Of a DNA stretch of 51,376 bases, positions 17,547 through 26,765 are shown piece after piece. The DNA is taken from positions 1-51,376 of the forward strand of contig CALVWQ010000013.1 of assembly GCA_944367535.1 (NCBI GenBank), read 5' to 3'. Each line of letters starts with the position of its first letter. Positions within the stretch are counted from its first letter, which is position 1. The DNA is from an uncultured Clostridia bacterium. GTDB lineage: Bacteria; Bacillota; Clostridia; Christensenellales; Borkfalkiaceae. A model generated the notes under the pieces. It was not told where the DNA came from. It ran no database searches and saw nothing but the letters and a program-made list of their open reading frames with translations. The position numbers and the translations under genes are program-made.

Positions 17547-19943
17547 TTATTTAACTTCTACTCTTACGTTCCCAAAAGGAACGGCTACGACGATTTTATC
17601 TCCTGAAATCTTATAATCAGCCGTCTCTTTGCCGTTTATTTTAACGGTAAATTTATCCGACGGTTTATCTAAACGGAATTTAAGAGTGTATTCCTCCGGC
17701 ACGCTGTCGTTCACGATGTTTTTAACTTCGAGAACGTTCTTTTCCATTCTGACAGAATATCTCACTCCGCCCGTAAGCATATTGTCTATCTGCAAATATT
17801 TAAGAGCAGACGGAAGATTGTTCGTGAAACTAATGGCGTTAAGTTCCGAACCGTCCATACCGAAAAATCCGTAAGGAACTGCGGCGGGCAGAATACAGTT
17901 TTCAAGGAATTCCCTGTCAAGTCCGATTGCTCCGCGTGAAACACCCGACTGTTGCAACGTATATTTTGCGGTTCCGTCTCCGTTCAGAAGATAATAATCA
18001 AAATAGAAATCGGTCCCGGCACCTCCCGCATTCTGAACCTTTTTATACCATTCATTAATCCCTTTAAGTCTTTCGTACGCACTGTCTGCGCCTTTGGCTT
18101 TAATTCTCGCCATGAGGTCGTAATAAGACGCCCACAGCACGACTCCTCCGTCCTGCACGTCCTTACTCCAACCGTAAGTGGTGTTCAAAAATCCGAAATC
18201 GTAAACATTGCTCTTGGTAGTTGTACGAGGCGCGAACTCATAAAAATATATATCCTCTCCGCAAGAAGTATCGCCCTCTACTACCCTTGCTCCCGTCAGC
18301 CAGTCAAGTATGCTTGCCTGCTGTCCTGCGGACCCTATTCCCGCCATCACGGCTTCGGAATTCCATATCGTATATCCGTAATCGAGCACGGTGCCGAGAT
18401 CCTCTCTTATACCGGAAGCGAATCTGCCGGTTTCGGGATTCCAGAATCCGCCCTCGTTCTGATATCTGCCGTTCGGCTGCAAAACAGGTTTTATGTCAGC
18501 TTCAATTTTGGCTTTTATCATCGAAGCCAATGCGCCGAGAGAACTCGAATTGTAATTATAGTTTATTCTCTGCTCCCCGGGCAGTCGGTTCTTTACGCTT
18601 GCAGGTTCCGTCTGCAAACCGAGTGCTTCCGCGCGTTTTTCCAATGCCTGCATAACGAGCGTCGCCTCATAGAAGTACACGTTTGCTTCGAGGTTTATTT
18701 CCGGACATATCATTATATCCCAATAACTGTTTGTTATTCCGTTTCCGGCATTATCTTGCAGCAGATTGCCGCTCTCATCGTATACTCTGCCTATTGCGTT
18801 ATGCCCGTAAAGGTAATCTATATTAAGAAGACCCTTTTCGCCCTGCAAGGCGTGAGTAAGGAAAAGATACGCCTCTCTTATCTTAGGCATCACCTCCTCT
18901 AAGAATGCATTATCGTTCGTGGCATTGAAGTAATTGCCGCACATAAGAATGTACTGATATGTGAAATTGGATTTTCTCGTATCGTAGTTAGGACGAATAT
19001 AGTTCAATGAACCGTTCGTTATATTGAGTGTCTTTCCTTCTTTGGGTTTTATTTCTATACCGAGATCCGTAACTATTTTTTTGTCCCAGTCCTCATGCAG
19101 ATACATACTCATATAAAGCCTTTGCGCGAAACTGTAATTCAGTTCTTTCGGATTTGTACAATAAAGGCTGTAAGGAGCTTTAAACCATTGATCTCCGCCC
19201 TGCTTGGTCTTCCAAATAAGATAAATTTCCGCCACATCCGTGCCGCTTCCGATATAATTATTGGAGTCGTCGAAGCAAAGTTCCATTTCCACTATCGGCG
19301 CATGCTCGGTATAAATACCGTTTCCGCTGAGGATATTGGAAGTTGTGAGTCTGAAAGAATCTTCGGAAGAATTACCTTTAAATGAAAATACCGCATAGCC
19401 CTTGTCGTTCACCGAGAACTCGGCGCCGTCGGAAGCCGTCCATAATTTTTCGTCCTGCTCACCCGAATTGAACTCGAACGCGGTGGATTTATTGCCGCTT
19501 TGCGTCCATATCGGGAATGGCCACCCCTGAGAAATACCTTCCCCGATCTGGCTCATTCCAACCATAAAGTTATTGTGAGAGGAATAAATCATGCCGAGAT
19601 CGTCCTGACTTATTGACTGAATGAAATATTTCACGTATTCGTGCATATCGTAATTCAGCGCGTTACCCGTGAAATTATGCCATATCGAGCCCATGGTGGA
19701 CCAGTTCATGGCGAACATCGCGGTATTGTTAAGATATTCTCCGTCCACCGCTATACCGTAATTGTCATAACGGAGGTGTCTGTGCGAAAAATCGTTTAAA
19801 AAATCCGCGAGTTCGGCATCGGATGACTGAAAATGCAGTGTATTGCCCTCATAACCCGTCCCGTCTTTATTACATGCGGCAAACTGCGTAAAAACTATAA
19901 GCATAGCCGCCAGAACAGTGAATAACCTTTTAATTCTCTTCAT
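17547..19943 (-). CDS. Lipoprotein with six-hairpin glycosidase-like domain
   Basis: A 798-residue cell-surface lipoprotein with lipobox QFAAC and Cys24. The N-terminal part (about 40-330) is beta-rich. The middle (about 330-690) has repeated Trp/Tyr-rich helical segments (YILMCGNYF, NSYWDIMICPEINLEANVYFY, GGFWNPETGRF, DYGYTIWNSEAVMAGI), as in (alpha/alpha)6 hydrolases. A small beta domain (about 700-798; FTVKINGKETADYKI) closes it. I cannot assign a GH family. The position just before the binding protein suggests it trims polymer outside and hands fragments to the importer. It overlaps the preceding surface-protein gene by 14 nt and has a GGAGG site. Confidence 0.65.
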   Translation of the reverse strand: MKRIKRLFTVLAAMLIVFTQFAACNKDGTGYEGNTLHFQSSDAELADFLNDFSHRHLRYDNYGIAVDGEYLNNTAMFAMNWSTMGSIWHNFTGNALNYDMHEYVKYFIQSISQDDLGMIYSSHNNFMVGMSQIGEGISQGWPFPIWTQSGNKSTAFEFNSGEQDEKLWTASDGAEFSVNDKGYAVFSFKGNSSEDSFRLTTSNILSGNGIYTEHAPIVEMELCFDDSNNYIGSGTDVAEIYLIWKTKQGGDQWFKAPYSLYCTNPKELNYSFAQRLYMSMYLHEDWDKKIVTDLGIEIKPKEGKTLNITNGSLNYIRPNYDTRKSNFTYQYILMCGNYFNATNDNAFLEEVMPKIREAYLFLTHALQGEKGLLNIDYLYGHNAIGRVYDESGNLLQDNAGNGITNSYWDIMICPEINLEANVYFYEATLVMQALEKRAEALGLQTEPASVKNRLPGEQRINYNYNSSSLGALASMIKAKIEADIKPVLQPNGRYQNEGGFWNPETGRFASGIREDLGTVLDYGYTIWNSEAVMAGIGSAGQQASILDWLTGARVVEGDTSCGEDIYFYEFAPRTTTKSNVYDFGFLNTTYGWSKDVQDGGVVLWASYYDLMARIKAKGADSAYERLKGINEWYKKVQNAGGAGTDFYFDYYLLNGDGTAKYTLQQSGVSRGAIGLDREFLENCILPAAVPYGFFGMDGSELNAISFTNNLPSALKYLQIDNMLTGGVRYSVRMEKNVLEVKNIVNDSVPEEYTLKFRLDKPSDKFTVKINGKETADYKISGDKIVVAVPFGNVRVEVK

Positions 19944-21840
19944 GTTTTTTTCTCCTCCAAATCAAAATCGCTCCGATACCCGCAGCTGCCGCCGCAACGG
20001 CAGGGCTTAATCCTATGCTTCCGTTACACCCGCCGTCTGCCGGTTTATCTACCAAATTGTCATCGGCAAACTCCGCACCGGAATTTACTGTCGACCAGTC
20101 ATATGACGAGGGAGTAAACACAAACTTTTTATCGCGCTTAACCTCGCCGAAAAGCGGAGTTCTGAATCCTGCAAGAATTTCAACGGTATGCGGTTTTTCC
20201 CTGTCCATCCACGCAACGCTGTTATACTCTATATACAAAACAATCGAGTTAGTTCCCGACGACGAACCTGCGTAATGAAATCTTACGGCGGTTTCCGGCA
20301 CAATGGCCGGATCCGTTTCCGCATCGTGTATCTCCGCGAGGGTCTTGCCGTCTATTTTTATGTTGTTTATAAGATATTCGTCCATATGATAATCATAATA
20401 AGCGTCTATCTGCTGCTTAGTCAGGCTGACGCCGGTATTCGCAGGATTGAGCGACAGATTGACGAGGTACGATTTTCCGCCCGAAGCATACGGTATATAC
20501 TGATTGCATAAATCTTTATCGAAATATATTACTATATACTGAGCCTGAGTTCTCTTTTCCCCGTTATAGTATCTTATATCTCCCAGACTTATTATGTCGG
20601 AGATACTGTGCGGGGTAACGGTATCGTATTCGAGAGCGTCCATCTGTTCTTTCGTATATTTTCTTTCGATAATTTCTCTGTCTTGCTGATAAGCTTCGAA
20701 AGTACCGTCAAAATCAAAAGTCTTTTCGGAATTGAGAGTGAACACATACTCTTTTTCCACTGAATATCCCGCTCTTATATAGCGGTCTTCGCCGCTCTCG
20801 GAAGGTGATTTTACGGTAACGTAAAAATTATCGGCGACAGACATGCTCATGGTATTTAAAAGGTCATTGTCAGCAACATACTGTTCATGCAATGCTATTG
20901 TCATTTTATTTGGCTGCAACGATACCAGCAAAATAGGCTGTTTTAAGGAATCTCCGTAATTTTTGAAAGTTATATATTCATATAAACTGTCGTCGGTTTC
21001 GAGATTTATCTGTTTAACGGTTTTACCGTTAATCTTGAAAAATTCCGCGATAAAATAATAGTTGCCGTGAGTTCCGTCCATTATGCTGTAATCGAGATTT
21101 TTCATCGAATCGGTTCTGAAAACGTCGCGCGAGAAGAAAAGTTCCGTAATGTAATATTCGGTCATGCTGCCGTCCCTTCTCATGTTGGTTACTGACGACA
21201 TACCCACTTTTCTTTCTTCGTCGACGGGGCTCTCAACCTCTTCGGTATCCCACGCGCCCGTAGTGCTCTCCTTCACGTCCTCAGGCAGGGTGAACAGCAA
21301 ATTATCCCCCGCCACATAGGACTCTCCTTCTTGCGTGGTGAACTGCGCGCCTTCGACTATTCCGAAGGTTATATCGCCCGTGAGCATCTTTACGTATTCT
21401 TTATGAACGCACACCTGCATCTGATTGGGCTTATGCACGTGAGGAATGATCGGCTCCAGATATACGCCTCCTAACGTTGCGGGAAAAAAGGCTATTTCCC
21501 AATCCGCCATATCTTCGGCCGTGATCTCCTCGTTAATATCGGCGAAAGTCTTTCCGCAAAGAGTGAAATTGTTCATATATGCCTTCTGCGAGTCGTCACC
21601 GTCCAGCATTCTGTATTCGCTGCCCGCCGGAAAGGCATGGAAAACGTCTTTTTTAAAGATAACCTCAAATTTAATATAGTCGTGTGTTTTAATGTCAAGT
21701 ATCCAATCGCACACCATGGACATCTCTAACGTGTCGGACGTTCCGTTCTCCGCAGCGGCAACGGATGTACCGCCGAACGAAAAACTCAGAGCTGCAAATA
21801 TACTCACAATCGACAATATCAAAAACTTTTTTGCTCTCAT
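19930..21840 (-). CDS. Surface protein with three NGK-type repeat domains and a Gly-Cys C-terminal anchor
   Basis: A 636-residue secreted protein with a signal peptide (about 1-30). It has three divergent copies of a 130-150 residue domain (about 40-190, 215-375 and 410-590), each with a G-K-[ST]-x(3-4)-I-[NH] core such as LCGKTFADINEE, KINGKTVKQINLE and KIDGKTLAEIHD. The C-terminus is GGCNGSIGLS, a hydrophobic stretch of about 17 residues and IWRRKKHEEN, a sorting-signal shape with an invariant Gly-Cys. It belongs to no family I can name. The same domain occurs at 24839 and 27906. It probably binds a polymer or lines the cell surface for the enzymes of this operon. Confidence 0.75.
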   Translation of the reverse strand: MRAKKFLILSIVSIFAALSFSFGGTSVAAAENGTSDTLEMSMVCDWILDIKTHDYIKFEVIFKKDVFHAFPAGSEYRMLDGDDSQKAYMNNFTLCGKTFADINEEITAEDMADWEIAFFPATLGGVYLEPIIPHVHKPNQMQVCVHKEYVKMLTGDITFGIVEGAQFTTQEGESYVAGDNLLFTLPEDVKESTTGAWDTEEVESPVDEERKVGMSSVTNMRRDGSMTEYYITELFFSRDVFRTDSMKNLDYSIMDGTHGNYYFIAEFFKINGKTVKQINLETDDSLYEYITFKNYGDSLKQPILLVSLQPNKMTIALHEQYVADNDLLNTMSMSVADNFYVTVKSPSESGEDRYIRAGYSVEKEYVFTLNSEKTFDFDGTFEAYQQDREIIERKYTKEQMDALEYDTVTPHSISDIISLGDIRYYNGEKRTQAQYIVIYFDKDLCNQYIPYASGGKSYLVNLSLNPANTGVSLTKQQIDAYYDYHMDEYLINNIKIDGKTLAEIHDAETDPAIVPETAVRFHYAGSSSGTNSIVLYIEYNSVAWMDREKPHTVEILAGFRTPLFGEVKRDKKFVFTPSSYDWSTVNSGAEFADDNLVDKPADGGCNGSIGLSPAVAAAAAGIGAILIWRRKKHEEN

Positions 21841-21864
21841 ATTCTCTCCTTTTGCATATTTTAA

Positions 21865-23151
21865 TTATTTTGCGAATTTAACTGCCTTGCCTGATTTAAG
21901 CGATTCGTCCGCGCGGAACACGAGAACGTGTCCGTTGACAGAATCCTCTATCGAAGTGCAGGAAACGGAATAACCGTTTCCGCGTATAAAGGAAGTGAAA
22001 TCCTGAACAATTCCCCTGTCGCCTCCGAAATGACCGCCCGTCTCGCCTTTTTTATCGTTAAAGTTATATTCTTTTTCGGTATAGCAAGACGTCTTCTTAT
22101 CATAATGCCTTACGACGAACCTTCCTTCTTCCGCATATCCCTCTATTTCGCCGAGAGTACCGGTAACGAAAATGCTTCTGCCCGCCTTAAACGAAGATAG
22201 CAGCATGGAGTGCATTGCGGTGGAGCCGTCGGCAAACTTTATGGACACGTTCTGGTGATCCACGAGGTCGCCGTCGCATTTATAAGCGCACCTGCCGTGC
22301 GGATTATACGTTTTAAGCGACTCGACCTTTTCTTCTTCGGTAACTTCCCACCAGTTTTTCCCCGTGCACTGCCAGGGATACCACGGCAGCATGCAGTTAT
22401 CAAGATACATTGACTGAACATCGAAAATACATTTTTCTCTAACCTCCGGCGGACAATCCACAAGACATCTCGTACCCGCCCCCTCAGGAGCGTTTTCCGG
22501 CGTTATGAAATTTCTGCCGCCGTCGCTGTAAATAACGTCCGGAACGGTGGAGTTGTTAAGCCAGCATATAAGATCGAGGTCATGACAGCACTTCGCGAGA
22601 AGCAGCGAGGAGCCGCACTCCTTTTCCTTGTTCCACTTACCTCTTATAAAAGCCACCGACGAATGGAATACCCCTACTCTTTCGGTCGTACTGATATTGA
22701 CTATCTTACCGATTTCGCCCCCCATGATAAGTTCTTTAATCTTCCTGTAAAAAGGCGAATACCTTAAAACGTGACACACAAACAGCCTGCAACCGTGTTT
22801 TGCGGCGGTATCTTTTATATTTAAAAGATCCTTTTCATTGTTTGTAATCGGTTTTTCCAGCAAAACGTCGTAACCCTGTTCGAGAAAAGGCAGAGTCGTA
22901 GAGACGTGCAGCTGATCCATCGTACCGTTAATGATACAGTCGGCAATCTTGCCTCTTTTAAGTATTTCGTCGACGGATTTGAAACAATTCTCCTCTTTCA
23001 CGCCGAATTCGTCGCGCATGTATTTAAGTCTTGTCTCGTCCGGGTCAACTGCAGCCACAACTACCATCGCACCGAGATTTTTACAACCTTCTTTCGCATA
23101 CACCGTCGCCCTGTCTCCGCAGCCGATGACAACAACCTTGATCTTCTCCAT
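21865..23151 (-). CDS. Gfo/Idh/MocA dehydrogenase with Cys-rich insertion
   Basis: A 428-residue cytoplasmic oxidoreductase. GCGDRA follows the first strand (residues 10-15), LEKP is at 98-101 and CCHDLDLICW at 188-197. A segment of about 65 residues carries seven cysteines (229, 233, 241, 253, 262, 288, 292), not part of the core fold, which looks able to bind zinc or an iron-sulfur cluster. It lies among genes for secreted proteins, so it probably acts on sugars after import. The ribosome site is AGGATGAT, 32 nt after the metallo-hydrolase gene. Confidence 0.82.
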   Translation of the reverse strand: MEKIKVVVIGCGDRATVYAKEGCKNLGAMVVVAAVDPDETRLKYMRDEFGVKEENCFKSVDEILKRGKIADCIINGTMDQLHVSTTLPFLEQGYDVLLEKPITNNEKDLLNIKDTAAKHGCRLFVCHVLRYSPFYRKIKELIMGGEIGKIVNISTTERVGVFHSSVAFIRGKWNKEKECGSSLLLAKCCHDLDLICWLNNSTVPDVIYSDGGRNFITPENAPEGAGTRCLVDCPPEVREKCIFDVQSMYLDNCMLPWYPWQCTGKNWWEVTEEEKVESLKTYNPHGRCAYKCDGDLVDHQNVSIKFADGSTAMHSMLLSSFKAGRSIFVTGTLGEIEGYAEEGRFVVRHYDKKTSCYTEKEYNFNDKKGETGGHFGGDRGIVQDFTSFIRGNGYSVSCTSIEDSVNGHVLVFRADESLKSGKAVKFAK

Positions 23152-23183
23152 AATATATCATCCTGTTTCAATAAATTTTTCTT

Positions 23184-24842
23184 TTACTCCAAAATAAACA
23201 CCGAATCTCCGCCGAAAACGTATTTAACGCCGGCTTCTCGCGTCCAGCAACGCGTTTCGATAGTTTTCAACCCGTTTGACGCAAATGGATCTGTCGCGTT
23301 GTTTCTCGCATCGAACACCCAACTCGCGGCGGGATATAGCGCTATTTGCATGGATTTGCATTCCTTATAAAATGCTTCGGAACAACCGCCCTGCCCGTGA
23401 TGCCCCATCTGGATAACTTCGCAAACAGATATTTCCTCATAAAAGTAAAGATCGTTCAGAAGCGCTTTTTCATGCAGATAACTCATATCTCCGAGGAACG
23501 CGACGCTCGCACCGGGCGTTTCGAGTTTGTATACCAGCGAAGAATCATTACCCATGTTGCTCGCGCTGTAAAAATAAGCGTCATTGAGTACTTTTACGGT
23601 CATATAATCGTCAAGAACAAATTTATCGGTTTTAGAAGGCGTAACCTTATTGAGCACCTTTTTGTTTCCGTCGGAATTTTTGGCCGTCTCCACAGCCTGT
23701 AAAAAAGTCTCTATATTGGAATAATTTTCGTTATATTTTTCGCAAGTAGTGCGATCGGGGAAGTCAAAATATACGTTCTTGACAGTAATATCCTTATTCT
23801 TATCAGAAAGTATTCTGGTCAGAGACCCTATATGGTCGCTGTGGAAATGAGTAATAAACCAATGATCGACGGTGAGCCAGTTATTTGATTTAAGATAGGA
23901 ATAAAGAGCTTTTTCGGCGCCTTCTATCCTATCCGCGGTGCCGTCTGCGCCGCCGTCCACGATCATAACCGTCCCGTCGGGCGAAACAATGATGTAACAC
24001 TGCATGAGTGCGGCGGGATACTGCCACTGAATAAACTTCACGCCCCCGAATATATTGTCGAGCACAACCACGTCGTCCCCCGCCACAAAATCGGATAGCA
24101 GAATGTCCTGCCCGTTAATTCCCGAGAGGATAAAGCACAGGCACTTTTCCCCTTGCACCTCGGTAACGATTCCGTCAACGGTTATTCTGTTCCACACATT
24201 TTCGGGATATGCGTAATCGAGTACGGTTCCGGAGGCGTTTTTCAGTTTTACGTTCTGCGAATAATTTCCGCTCTTACCGTTTATTTTCATTCTAAAATCG
24301 AGCGACTTCAACGCGCCGACCCGTGCTTCCGCCAAGTCTTTGCCGAAAAACCACACTACGGACTCATCGGCATACGGAAGGAGTTTGAGCGCGCCGCCGC
24401 CGGAGTAACCGTTATCCACCACGCTTAATTCACAGTTTTCGGCAGACAGCTTATCATTTCCGAAAGTTATCTTATCCATCTCAACAGGTTCCTGACTGCC
24501 ATCATTCTGTTTTTTATGACAATATTTACATTCGCCGTTTACATAGACGTGATCGGGCAGTTTATTTAAATTCGACACTTCTTTGTACCCGCACTTCAAA
24601 CAAGTTCTCTCTCGCAGACCCATGGAATAACACGTTGCTTCCAAAGCGACGCCCCATTCGTCGTACTCGTGAAAAGCAGAAGCTTTTTTTACCTGCCCGC
24701 AAACTTTGCAAGTCACATCTGAACAAAGCGGATAATCTTTTCCGTAGTCGTGCACGGTGCATACCGACTTATCGCCTCCGCACCCGCTCAAAGAACTTAC
24801 GGCAATAAACGCACTTAAAATAAACATTATAATTTTTTTCAT
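23184..24842 (-). CDS. Lipoprotein with zinc ribbons and metallo-beta-lactamase fold
   Basis: A 552-residue cell-surface lipoprotein (lipobox LSGC, Cys21). Residues 28-108 hold three Cys-pair modules (CKVC at 45-48, CLKC at 81-84, CKYC at 105-108, with further Cys at 28, 40, 71) like zinc ribbons. Residues about 120-260 look like a carbohydrate-binding beta-sandwich. Residues about 265-552 form a ComEC/hydrolase-type metallo-beta-lactamase domain, with HFHSDH at 332-337 and later FLGDMS and MGHHGQGG. The start overlaps the preceding stop (ATGA). The substrate could be a phosphodiester, lactone or ester on the glycan. An extracellular member among glycan genes is unusual. Confidence 0.75.
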   Translation of the reverse strand: MKKIIMFILSAFIAVSSLSGCGGDKSVCTVHDYGKDYPLCSDVTCKVCGQVKKASAFHEYDEWGVALEATCYSMGLRERTCLKCGYKEVSNLNKLPDHVYVNGECKYCHKKQNDGSQEPVEMDKITFGNDKLSAENCELSVVDNGYSGGGALKLLPYADESVVWFFGKDLAEARVGALKSLDFRMKINGKSGNYSQNVKLKNASGTVLDYAYPENVWNRITVDGIVTEVQGEKCLCFILSGINGQDILLSDFVAGDDVVVLDNIFGGVKFIQWQYPAALMQCYIIVSPDGTVMIVDGGADGTADRIEGAEKALYSYLKSNNWLTVDHWFITHFHSDHIGSLTRILSDKNKDITVKNVYFDFPDRTTCEKYNENYSNIETFLQAVETAKNSDGNKKVLNKVTPSKTDKFVLDDYMTVKVLNDAYFYSASNMGNDSSLVYKLETPGASVAFLGDMSYLHEKALLNDLYFYEEISVCEVIQMGHHGQGGCSEAFYKECKSMQIALYPAASWVFDARNNATDPFASNGLKTIETRCWTREAGVKYVFGGDSVFILE

Positions 24843-26620
24843 TTTCCGACCCCTCCCGACATCTTGTTTTTGCCATATACAAAGACCACGAGCGCGAGCA
24901 CCGCAACCGCCGCGACGACTGCAAACGATCTCGCGTCAATTTCGGAAGAACAGCCCTGTTTATGCGACGAAGGCTCGGCAATCTGTTCATATACCGCCTC
25001 CACGACCTTGTCTCCGCCGTCTAAAACAAAAGTCTGCCAGCCGGAAACGAAACCCTCCTTTGTGGGAGCGGAAGGAATATCTATGTAAGGATCTTCCACG
25101 TTGTAGTTTTTCACGGCAATGACATTATCGCCGTCCATAAATGTAACCGTATAGGTTTTGGGAGTTCTCACGGCTTTTACCGTCTTATTTCCCCCGTCGA
25201 GCGAGTATTCTTCCCAAGCTAAATTGTAATGAGTTTCCTGCGGGAGAGTCGGTTCCGCAACGGATTCGGTCTCTACGTTATAAGTGAAAGTATCGCCGAT
25301 CTGAACGCCGCCGTTCATAAATTTTATAGTGTATTCTATCGGCGTGAACTTGGAGTTGACGGTATAATCGCTGTCTGGCATAACGTCTGCCGCGGGAGTA
25401 ACGCCGTCAGCTTCGGTGTAACCGTTAAACGTGTAGTGCTCTTTTGTGACCGCGTACTTTGAAAGGTCGAGTTTATTGCCTGCGGCGACCTTATCCGTTA
25501 ACGTGCCGCCCGCGCCCGTGTTCACCGTAAGAAGTCTGCGCGTGCCGACCGCGACGCCGCTGACAGTTTCTGATAACCTGTAATATATTCCGCTGCCGCC
25601 GCCGAACATGGACACGCCCGCTTTAACGGAAACTGTGAGTGCCGCGTCGCCTATCTCGTGCTCGACGTAATTTTTATGAAGCTTTATGAGCATAAAATCG
25701 TTGGTAACGTAAATTATCGCCGCCTTTTTAAATTTTTCGGCGGGATTAAATGGCGCACCCGTCCAAGCGTATTCATCGCCGGAAGCGGAAGCGTTTATTG
25801 CAGCCATGGATTTGCCGTTAATTTCTATAAGCGAAAAATCGAATGCGTCTTCCGACAAAGTATTGAGAACAAGTCCCAATTCGGTAAGGTCGACCGTAGC
25901 CGCGTTTTCGCCTACACTCGTGAAATTTATCTTGACTGAAGCGGAGCCGTCGGCGCGGATTCCCGATTCCGACTTATCAATCGCAGCCTTCATGTTCACG
26001 TCGCCCTTGATGTCCTTTTCGTTAACGAAAACACCCTGAACGCGTCTGAAATTTACCGCTTCCGAAACGAAATATTCCTTAGTCCCGTCGTTATAGGCAA
26101 AATCTTCGTTTACGCCAATGGCTATTTCGCTGAGAGTTTCGTAATAAGCCTTGTTGATATATACGTTCATTCTTATCCCTTCGGAGGGGCTATATGGATT
26201 GCCCAAAGTAATAAGAACATATACCGCCGTCGCATATCTTCCGCCGGTACTCCCGGGGGAAGTAGTGAACTCGTAAACGTTTCCCGCCGTCTCCTCGTTA
26301 ATTCGGGAAACACTCTTGCCGTTTACAGTGATATAATCAAGCAAAGCTTTTCCTTTCGGTTCTTCGTCGACGAGAAACGAACCGCCCTTTTCCCAAAATC
26401 TGATATCGGAATCGAGACAGAACTTTGCCCCGTCTGCCCACTGCTCATAACTCACGCCTCTAATATGCGCAGTCATGTCTACCCTGTCAGTCGCAGCGCT
26501 TTCCGCCACAGTTTCCGCACTTGCGCTTCCCGCTGTAAAGAAAAATAAAGAAAAGCAAAAAAACGCTGCTGCCATAACCGCACATAAAAGGAGACAGGAC
26601 TTTTTTCCGTTTAATTTCAT
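24839..26620 (-). CDS. Surface protein with NGK-type repeats, InlB-type repeats and Gly-Cys C-terminal anchor
   Basis: A 593-residue secreted protein with a signal peptide (about 1-35). Two NGK-type domains (about 45-205 with VNGKSVSRINEE, and 225-375 with EINGKSMAAINAS) are followed by two to three repeats of the Listeria-Bacteroides InlB type (about 375-555; KFMNGGVQIGDTF, YTVTFMDGDNVIAVKNY). The end is KQGCSSEID, a hydrophobic stretch and GKNKMSGGVGK. It is the first gene of the long operon, under a promoter at 26660-26688 touched by a regulator box. Confidence 0.75.
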   Translation of the reverse strand: MKLNGKKSCLLLCAVMAAAFFCFSLFFFTAGSASAETVAESAATDRVDMTAHIRGVSYEQWADGAKFCLDSDIRFWEKGGSFLVDEEPKGKALLDYITVNGKSVSRINEETAGNVYEFTTSPGSTGGRYATAVYVLITLGNPYSPSEGIRMNVYINKAYYETLSEIAIGVNEDFAYNDGTKEYFVSEAVNFRRVQGVFVNEKDIKGDVNMKAAIDKSESGIRADGSASVKINFTSVGENAATVDLTELGLVLNTLSEDAFDFSLIEINGKSMAAINASASGDEYAWTGAPFNPAEKFKKAAIIYVTNDFMLIKLHKNYVEHEIGDAALTVSVKAGVSMFGGGSGIYYRLSETVSGVAVGTRRLLTVNTGAGGTLTDKVAAGNKLDLSKYAVTKEHYTFNGYTEADGVTPAADVMPDSDYTVNSKFTPIEYTIKFMNGGVQIGDTFTYNVETESVAEPTLPQETHYNLAWEEYSLDGGNKTVKAVRTPKTYTVTFMDGDNVIAVKNYNVEDPYIDIPSAPTKEGFVSGWQTFVLDGGDKVVEAVYEQIAEPSSHKQGCSSEIDARSFAVVAAVAVLALVVFVYGKNKMSGGVGK

Positions 26621-26659
26621 TTATATCTTCCACTCCTTATAAATAACTGTTATGAAAAA

Positions 26660-26688
26660 ATGATATCATTTACACCTTTCATAGTCAA
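26660..26688 (-). promoter_or_regulatory. Promoter of the 26620-11113 operon
   Basis: On the minus strand TTGACT (26683-26688), a 17-nt spacer and TATCAT (26660-26665) place the start near 26653, about 33 nt before the ATG. The first regulator box begins at 26688, so it abuts the -35 element, the position of a class II activator site. Confidence 0.6.
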
Positions 26689-26722
26689 TGGAATAAATTT
26701 AGCCGTTTATGGAAAAAATTTA
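26688..26722. promoter_or_regulatory. Paired AraC-type operator, copy A
   Basis: Two direct repeats, ATGGAATAAATTTA (26688-26701) and ATGGAAAAAATTTA (26709-26722), differ at one base and are 21 bp apart start to start, two helical turns. They sit between the surface-protein operon and the AraC gene at 26766. The same pair with the same spacing occurs at 30576-30610. Confidence 0.65.
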
Positions 26723-26730
26723 ACTTTTAT

Positions 26731-26759
26731 TTGACAATATTATACATAAAGGGTATAAT
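26731..26759 (+). promoter_or_regulatory. Consensus promoter of the AraC gene, apparently leaderless
   Basis: TTGACA (26731-26736), 17 nt, TATAAT (26754-26759) is a perfect sigma-A match. The ATG is at 26766, seven bases past the -10, so the predicted start base is the A of ATG. No good ribosome site precedes the start. Confidence 0.75.
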
Positions 26760-26765
26760 ACCATC

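Noticed and set aside
17952-18902. A 316-codon plus-strand frame
   Set aside because: Antisense to the well-supported lipoprotein glycosidase, with a Cys/Arg-rich composition unlike any neighbour.
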